Shown piece after piece: positions 35,467 through 40,501 of a DNA stretch of 40,501 bases. Source of the stretch: Bacillota bacterium. Lineage in GTDB: Bacteria; Bacillota; Clostridia; Lachnospirales; Lachnospiraceae. Within the stretch, counting starts at the first letter, position 1. Each line of letters begins with the position of its first letter. The notes beneath the pieces were generated by a model. It saw only the letters and a program-made list of their open reading frames with translations. It searched no databases and had not been told where the DNA came from. The DNA is taken from the NCBI GenBank assembly GCA_030526045.1, contig JAUNDN010000007.1, positions 1-40,501 of the forward strand, written 5' to 3'. Position numbers and translations under genes: made by a program.

Positions 35467-35497
35467 CGAGTACTAAAATTAACAGTGAGGAAAAGCT

Positions 35498-36478
35498 ATG
35501 TCGCATTTACTGGAAGTGAAGGAATTGACCACAGGCTTCACCGGTGACTACGGAAAGACAATCAGTGTAGATCACGTCAGTTTTCATGTGGATGAAGGAG
35601 AGGTTGTTTGCCTGGTAGGGGAGTCCGGATGTGGAAAAAGTGTGACGTCACTGTCAATAATGGGATTATTAGGAAGGGGCGGGGCCGTCGTTGACGGCTC
35701 TGTCCTGTTTGACGATAAGAATCTTCTTTCCATGACAGAAAAAGAACTGGATGAGATTCGTGGCGATCAGATCACCATGATTTTTCAGGATCCGCTTACC
35801 TCCCTCAATCCCGTTTTTACGGTGGGGAATCAGATTACGGAAAGCATCAGAACCCATATGCATCTTTCTAAAGAGGATGCAAGAAAGCGTGCGGAGAATC
35901 TGCTTGAGAAGGTAGGTATGCCGGATGCTCATGGAGTGATGAAAAAATATCCGCATACACTTTCCGGCGGAATGCGTCAGAGGGTAATGATTGCCATGGC
36001 GCTTGCCTGCAATCCACGGCTTTTGATTGCGGATGAGCCGACCACAGCCCTTGATGTAACCATCCAGGCACAGATTATGGAGCTTCTTTTACAGCTTCAA
36101 AAAGAAACAGGTATGGCAATGATTCTGATCACGCATGATATCGGACTGGTAGCCAATATGGCGGATCGGGTACTTGTCATGTATGCGGGACAGATCATAG
36201 AAGAAGCACCTGCAAAGGAGCTGTTTCGCAGTCCAAAGCACCCTTACACGCAGGCACTTCTCAATACGGTACCGACGATCAGGGATTCCGCAGAGAGAAG
36301 GCTTTTGGCAATTCCAGGAATTGTGCCGGAAAGCTATGACGATATCAGAGGCTGCCGCTTTGCAGACCGGTGCAGATTTCGCAGGCCGGAATGCGATCAT
36401 CCCCAGGAGGACTATCAATTTGAGGACGCTCATACTGCCAAATGTATTGTGAGCAGGGAAGGGGGTATTCCGTCATGA
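35498..36478 (+). CDS. ABC importer ATPase (DppD/OppD type)
   Basis: 326 residues. Walker A GESGCGKS (about 41-48), the Q loop [11 protein letters not shown], signature [11 protein letters not shown], Walker [14 protein letters not shown], and a switch His in [11 protein letters not shown]. The C-terminal oligopeptide-transporter extension with Cys residues ([18 protein letters not shown]) can hold an Fe-S cluster in this family. Its stop overlaps the next gene by 4 bases. Confidence 0.94.
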   Translation: MSHLLEVKELTTGFTGDYGKTISVDHVSFHVDEGEVVCLVGESGCGKSVTSLSIMGLLGRGGAVVDGSVLFDDKNLLSMTEKELDEIRGDQITMIFQDPLTSLNPVFTVGNQITESIRTHMHLSKEDARKRAENLLEKVGMPDAHGVMKKYPHTLSGGMRQRVMIAMALACNPRLLIADEPTTALDVTIQAQIMELLLQLQKETGMAMILITHDIGLVANMADRVLVMYAGQIIEEAPAKELFRSPKHPYTQALLNTVPTIRDSAERRLLAIPGIVPESYDDIRGCRFADRCRFRRPECDHPQEDYQFEDAHTAKCIVSREGGIPS

Positions 36479-37491
36479 ACAGAAGGGAGAATCCCCCGCT
36501 TATTCAAGTAGAAAATCTGAAAAAATATTATCCTATCAAGGGAGGGATTACCAGTCGCACAACAGGTTATGTAAAAGCAGTGGATGGCGTAAGCTTTTCG
36601 ATTAAGGAGGGCGAAACACTGGGCTTGGTAGGAGAGTCTGGCTGCGGGAAATCCACAATTGGAAGGCAGCTGGTCGGGCTGGAAAATCCCACAGAAGGAA
36701 CGATATATTATCAGGGAAGAGATCTTTCAAGGCTGAAAAGAGGAGAACTGCAGGATATCAGAACCCAGCTGCAAATGGTGTTCCAGGACCCTTACTCTTC
36801 CTTAAATCCCAGAAAACATATTTTTGAAATCTTGGCACAGCCGATGCTGTACCATAAAATTTCTACAAAGGAAACGGTGGAGAAGGATATTCTTAAAATT
36901 CTGGATATGGTGGGACTTTCCCGCAATGTTCTGGGAAGATACCCTCATGAATTCTCCGGCGGACAGAGACAACGGATCGGGATTGCCAAGGCACTTTCCC
37001 TTAATCCGAAGTTTATCGTCTGTGATGAGCCGGTAAGCGCTCTGGATGTGTCCATACAGGCACAGATATTAAATCTTCTTAAGGAACTGCAGCAGGAGCT
37101 TGCACTTACTCTGCTATTTGTCGGGCATGGACTTGGAGCAGTAAATTATGTGAGTGACCGGATTGCGGTTATGTACCTTGGAAAAATTGTGGAAATAGGA
37201 GAAGCGAAGGAAATTTTTCGAAATCCGGTTCACCCATATACCAGGGCATTGCTGAATGCGGTACCGGTTCCGGATCCTGAGGAAAAACTAAAGGTGAAAA
37301 AGCTTCTTCAGGGAGAAATCGGGAATAGTACCAATCCGCCGTCAGGGTGTCGTTTTCATCAAAGATGCCCGTATGCGACAACGATCTGTTCCCAGAAGGA
37401 ACCGGGGCTATCAGAAACAAGTGCAGGCTCAGGACACTATGCCGCCTGTCCGATTGTAATGCAAAGTAAGGAGGTGCAGGAAAATGGGTAA
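36475..37491 (+). CDS. ABC importer ATPase (DppF/OppF type)
   Basis: 338 residues from the ATG at 36475, which overlaps the previous stop in ATGA; an ATG 33 bases upstream lies deeper in the previous gene. Walker [10 protein letters not shown], signature FSGGQRQRIGI, Walker B FIVCDEPVSALDV. The usual switch His follows in FVGHGLGAVNY. The Cys-rich C-terminal motif is present (CRFHQRCPYA). It powers import with the DppD-type partner. Confidence 0.94.
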   Translation: MNRRENPPLIQVENLKKYYPIKGGITSRTTGYVKAVDGVSFSIKEGETLGLVGESGCGKSTIGRQLVGLENPTEGTIYYQGRDLSRLKRGELQDIRTQLQMVFQDPYSSLNPRKHIFEILAQPMLYHKISTKETVEKDILKILDMVGLSRNVLGRYPHEFSGGQRQRIGIAKALSLNPKFIVCDEPVSALDVSIQAQILNLLKELQQELALTLLFVGHGLGAVNYVSDRIAVMYLGKIVEIGEAKEIFRNPVHPYTRALLNAVPVPDPEEKLKVKKLLQGEIGNSTNPPSGCRFHQRCPYATTICSQKEPGLSETSAGSGHYAACPIVMQSKEVQENG

Positions 37492-38431
37492 GTATATTTT
37501 AAAAAGAATTCTCATCGCGATTCCTGTGCTGATCGGCATTACGATCATTGATTACGCGATTATGTGTATGGCGGGGAGCCCTTTGGAGATGTTGCAGGGG
37601 CCCAGGGTTTCCGAGGCAGCAGTGGAAGCAAAGAAAATAGCATTAGGGTTGGATAAGCCTTTTTATGTACAGTATTTTGTGTGGCTTGGGCAGCTTCTTC
37701 ACGGGAATATGGGTTATTCCATCAAGTCCTATCAGCCTGTCAGTGAAATGATCAGCAGTCATTTGGGACCGACTCTTCTTCTGATGGGAGTGTCCCTTCT
37801 GGTGAGCCTTCTCGTGGCAGTTCCGGCAGGAATTTACAGTGCGATTCATCAGTACACCAAGGGTGACTATGCAGTAGTTACATTTTCGTTTTTGGGAAGC
37901 AGTGTACCGGGCTTTTTTCTGTCATTGCTTTTGATTTATATTTTTACTGTTAAGCTTGGATGGCTTCCGTCAAGCGGCATGACCACTCTCGGAATGGGAG
38001 GAGGCTTTCTTGATGTGCTGCAGCATATGATTATGCCGGTAATCGTGCTTTCTACTTCTATGGCAGGAAGCAACATCAGGTATATCCGAAGTGCGGTACT
38101 TGAAATTCTACAGCAGGATTATCTGCGCACAGCCCGTGCAAAGGGAATCGGACATTTTAAGGTGATTAATAAACATGCGCTCCGGAATGCACTGGTTCCG
38201 ATTGTTACCGTGATAGGGATGGAGATTCCCGTGCTTTTTGGCGGCGCTGTGATTATTGAGCAGGTGTTTTCCTGGCCGGGACTTGGTCTTATGACCATGA
38301 GTGCAATTACCAGCAGAGATTATCCGGTCATCATGGGAGTGTGCCTTCTGTCCGCAGTGGTAGTATTAGCGGCAAATCTGATTACGGATATCCTGTATGC
38401 ATTGGTAGATCCTACGATACAGCTTGACTAG
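37484..38431 (+). CDS. ABC importer permease (DppB/OppB type)
   Basis: 315 residues, six predicted helices. It opens with MGKYILKRILIAIPVLIGI, and the inner-membrane loop that meets the ATPase reads YLRTARAKGIGHFKVINKHALRNAL. The start overlaps the preceding ATPase by 8 bases. It forms the channel with the DppC-type permease. Confidence 0.94.
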   Translation: MGKYILKRILIAIPVLIGITIIDYAIMCMAGSPLEMLQGPRVSEAAVEAKKIALGLDKPFYVQYFVWLGQLLHGNMGYSIKSYQPVSEMISSHLGPTLLLMGVSLLVSLLVAVPAGIYSAIHQYTKGDYAVVTFSFLGSSVPGFFLSLLLIYIFTVKLGWLPSSGMTTLGMGGGFLDVLQHMIMPVIVLSTSMAGSNIRYIRSAVLEILQQDYLRTARAKGIGHFKVINKHALRNALVPIVTVIGMEIPVLFGGAVIIEQVFSWPGLGLMTMSAITSRDYPVIMGVCLLSAVVVLAANLITDILYALVDPTIQLD

Positions 38432-38441
38432 GAGAAGCGGA

Positions 38442-39338
38442 ATGGGAAAAAAGAAGCAGACAGAACAGAACGTGAAAGTAAATAGGGATATTGCAAGCGA
38501 AAGCTATATGCAGACGGTTTTTAGACGGTTCCGCCGTCACAAGCTGGCACTGATGAGCTTGATTGTCGTGTGCATTCTGGGTGGAGCAGCTCTGCTTGCT
38601 CCTTTCATTGCTCCTTATGAGCCGGATGCAATTGTAGGTCCTTTTAGCGGAGCGCCGAGCAGGGAATTCTGGCTGGGAACGGATCAGATCGGAAGAGATG
38701 TGTTCAGCCGGCTTCTTTATGCAATGCGTATTTCCCTGCTGGTGGGAATTATGGCGACATTGATTTCTACCGTGGTGGGTGTAATCCTGGGGCTGATCGC
38801 CGGATACTTTGGTGGCGTAGCAGATATGATCATTATGCGTTTTACGGACATGGTTATGTCCTTTCCCTATATTTTGCTGGTGCTTGTGGCAGCGGCTATT
38901 TTTAAGCCGGGATTGTGGAATATCATTTTGATCCTGGGATTTGTAGACTGGCCCGGCATTGCAAGGCTGGTCCGCGGAAATGTACTGAACCTTCGGGAAA
39001 CGAATTTTATTAAAGGAAATATTGTGGCAGGCATGCCGCTTAGACATATTTTGTTTTCAGAAATCCTGCCGAATACGGTTGCACCTATTCTGGTATATGC
39101 AACCTCGGTACTGGCACTTTCCATGCTGGATGAGGCGGCACTCAGCTTCCTTGGACTGGGAGTTCAGCCTCCCACCGCAAGCCTTGGCAATATGCTTAAC
39201 GGTGCCCAGTCACTGACCGTTCTTACCAGACAGCCCTGGCTATGGATTCCGGCGGGACTTTTGATCGTGATTCTGGTCATGGCAATCAACTTTATCGGAG
39301 ACGCGTTGCGGGATGCACTTGATCCCAACAGCAGGTAA
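38442..39338 (+). CDS. ABC importer permease (DppC/OppC type)
   Basis: 298 residues from the ATG at 38442, with AGGAG nearby; the TTG six codons earlier has no good site. The N-terminal cytoplasmic tail is followed by six predicted helices. The family motif GTDQIGRDVFSRLLY (about 85-100) and the ATPase contact loop (LNLRETNFIKGNIVAGMP) are visible. It lies 11 bases after DppB. Confidence 0.94.
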   Translation: MGKKKQTEQNVKVNRDIASESYMQTVFRRFRRHKLALMSLIVVCILGGAALLAPFIAPYEPDAIVGPFSGAPSREFWLGTDQIGRDVFSRLLYAMRISLLVGIMATLISTVVGVILGLIAGYFGGVADMIIMRFTDMVMSFPYILLVLVAAAIFKPGLWNIILILGFVDWPGIARLVRGNVLNLRETNFIKGNIVAGMPLRHILFSEILPNTVAPILVYATSVLALSMLDEAALSFLGLGVQPPTASLGNMLNGAQSLTVLTRQPWLWIPAGLLIVILVMAINFIGDALRDALDPNSR

Positions 39339-39350
39339 TTAGAGGGGAAA

Positions 39351-40469
39351 ATGATGGCAGAACTTGAAAAGAAATTGATTGAATATTTTGAGTGGTTTCA
39401 TGCACATCCTGAGCTGTCTTATGAGGAATTTGAGACAACTGCAAGAATTCGGGAAATTCTGGTGTCGGCAGGGGTGGAAATTCTTCCCTGCAATCTGGAA
39501 ACGGGACTTGTTGCAATCATTCGGGGGAAGAAGGAAGGGCCGGTACAGGCACTTCGATGTGACATTGATGCCCTGCCGATTTTGGAAGAAACAGGTCTTT
39601 CATATCAATCAAAATATGATGGAAGGATGCATGCCTGCGGACATGACTTTCATATTGTGGCGGGGATAGGCTGTGCCCTTCTTTTGCAGGAGCAAAAAGC
39701 AGAGCTTGCAGGAACGGTTAAGATTATTTTTCAGCCTGCTGAGGAAAGCGCCCTGGGTGCACTTAAGATATTAGAAACGGATGCGATGACGGAGGTAGAC
39801 AGAGTATGGGGCATTCATGCAGACCCTACTAATGAGGCAGGCGTTCTGGGCATCAGAGAAGGCTATGTGACAGCTGCTGTTGACCGTTTTTTGATCAGAA
39901 TTAAGGGTGTGGGCTGCCATGGCGCACATCCGGATGACGGGATAGATCCCATTCCGGCAGCAACGGCAATGGTGCAGGCATTTCAGACCATTGTCACCAG
40001 AAATATCAATGCCTTTCACCCTTCACTTATCAGTGTCACAAGGATTGAAGCCGGAAATACCTGGAATGTGATTCCGGAAACAGCTGAGCTTGAGGGAACC
40101 GTCCGAACGATGGACGCAGAGGACAGAATCCTTTTTGAACAGCGTATGAGGGAAATTGCGCAGCAGACTGCACAGGCTTACGGCGCGCAGGCTGAGGTGG
40201 AATGGATAGCCGGTCCGCCTGCCACCTATAATGACGCTGGTATGGTAAAGGAGAGCATGAAGGCAGCGCAGAAACAGGGACTTCGTGTGGTGCCGGAGGA
40301 AAGCTCTCTGGGCGGAGATGATTTCGCATTTTTTGAACAAAAGATACCGGGCTGCTATATTAAGATCGGAACCGGCAAGGGTCCCACGATTCATCAGCCG
40401 GAATTTCAGATAGACGAGCAGGTGATTCTGCCTACAGCGAAATATTTGGCAGCACTGTTTTGTGAATAG
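39351..40469 (+). CDS. M20 family metallo-amidohydrolase (IAA-amino-acid/hippurate hydrolase type)
   Basis: 372 residues; the second ATG at 39354 is equally possible. Active-site motifs include LRCDIDALPI (about 68-77), MHACGHDFH with metal ligands around 94-101, FQPAEES with the catalytic Glu (about 131-132), and a His at about 156 in WGIHADP. The C-terminal EESSLGGDDFAFF and IGTGKGPTIHQPEF fit M20D. Known members remove N-acyl groups from amino acids, including N-acetyl-cysteine conjugates in Bacillus (SndA/SndB group). It ends the importer operon, so it may open imported N-acyl amino acids, peptides or conjugates. The substrate is not known. Confidence 0.9.
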   Translation: MMAELEKKLIEYFEWFHAHPELSYEEFETTARIREILVSAGVEILPCNLETGLVAIIRGKKEGPVQALRCDIDALPILEETGLSYQSKYDGRMHACGHDFHIVAGIGCALLLQEQKAELAGTVKIIFQPAEESALGALKILETDAMTEVDRVWGIHADPTNEAGVLGIREGYVTAAVDRFLIRIKGVGCHGAHPDDGIDPIPAATAMVQAFQTIVTRNINAFHPSLISVTRIEAGNTWNVIPETAELEGTVRTMDAEDRILFEQRMREIAQQTAQAYGAQAEVEWIAGPPATYNDAGMVKESMKAAQKQGLRVVPEESSLGGDDFAFFEQKIPGCYIKIGTGKGPTIHQPEFQIDEQVILPTAKYLAALFCE

Positions 40470-40487
40470 ATAATGTATTTGAAAGAG

Positions 40488-40501
40488 TCGCCGTCAGGCG
40501 A
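40488..40501 (+). terminator. Possible terminator stem at the window edge
   Basis: TCGCC (40488-40492) and GGCGA (40497-40501) form a 5-bp stem with a 4-base loop, 18 bases after the last stop. The window ends here, so any T run is not visible. Confidence 0.35.

Overview
The window is a contiguous piece of a Gram-positive, spore-forming Clostridia chromosome, most likely family Lachnospiraceae. The reasons are SpoVT, a VanW/YoaR-type wall protein, DnaK with a Firmicutes-type [11 protein letters not shown] tail, strong AGGAGG ribosome binding sites, consensus sigma-A promoters and moderate GC. There are no rRNA or tRNA genes, no CRISPR array, and no recognisable prophage or transposase. Family assignment is inference from gene content; no search could be run.

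Layout. 1-3.4 kb: the 3' end of dnaK, dnaJ, a DnaQ-like exonuclease, and a pair of divergent uncharacterised genes (a membrane-anchored helical-repeat protein and a 34-residue membrane peptide). 3.5-7.8 kb: a VanW-domain exported protein, then an AIR-synthase-like / Lrp-AsnC / class-I aminotransferase operon ending in a bidirectional terminator. 7.8-13.7 kb, minus strand: mutS2, a PhoB-type response regulator, its histidine kinase, trmL and a SIMPL-domain lipoprotein whose Shine-Dalgarno can be sequestered in a hairpin. 13.9-16.3 kb: a DUF6056-like membrane protein and a PflX-type radical SAM protein.

16.4-26.8 kb is a carbohydrate locus with visible decay. The intact core is a sugar-binding lipoprotein, two CUT1 permeases (no ATPase), a GHL6/GH42-like putative glycosidase, a D-psicose/tagatose 3-epimerase with all four metal ligands, and an L-fucose/D-arabinose isomerase. 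Together they suggest uptake of a glycoside, cytoplasmic cleavage, aldose-to-ketose isomerisation and C3 epimerisation to a common ketose. Flanking it are four broken genes: a GH127 fragment joined tail-to-tail to an AraC-regulator fragment, a frameshifted and internally deleted LacI regulator, and an internally deleted MATE transporter. Both candidate regulators of the sugar operon are therefore damaged.

26.9-30.1 kb: an ABC-F ATPase, spoVT with a candidate forespore sigma-factor promoter, and an orphan C39-peptidase-like protein. 30.3-40.5 kb: a probable sulfur-metabolism region made of two PLP C-S lyase/synthase-type enzymes (cystathionine gamma-synthase/lyase and a MalY/PatB type), cysK, a complete five-gene Dpp/Opp-type ABC importer and an M20 amidohydrolase. 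Three strong sigma-A promoters drive these units, and the first two share a motif next to the transcription start, so co-regulation is plausible. I see no clearly unprecedented system; the most novel candidates are the FucI-epimerase-GHL6 pathway, the paired decay of its regulators, and the sulfur-compound import and cleavage locus.
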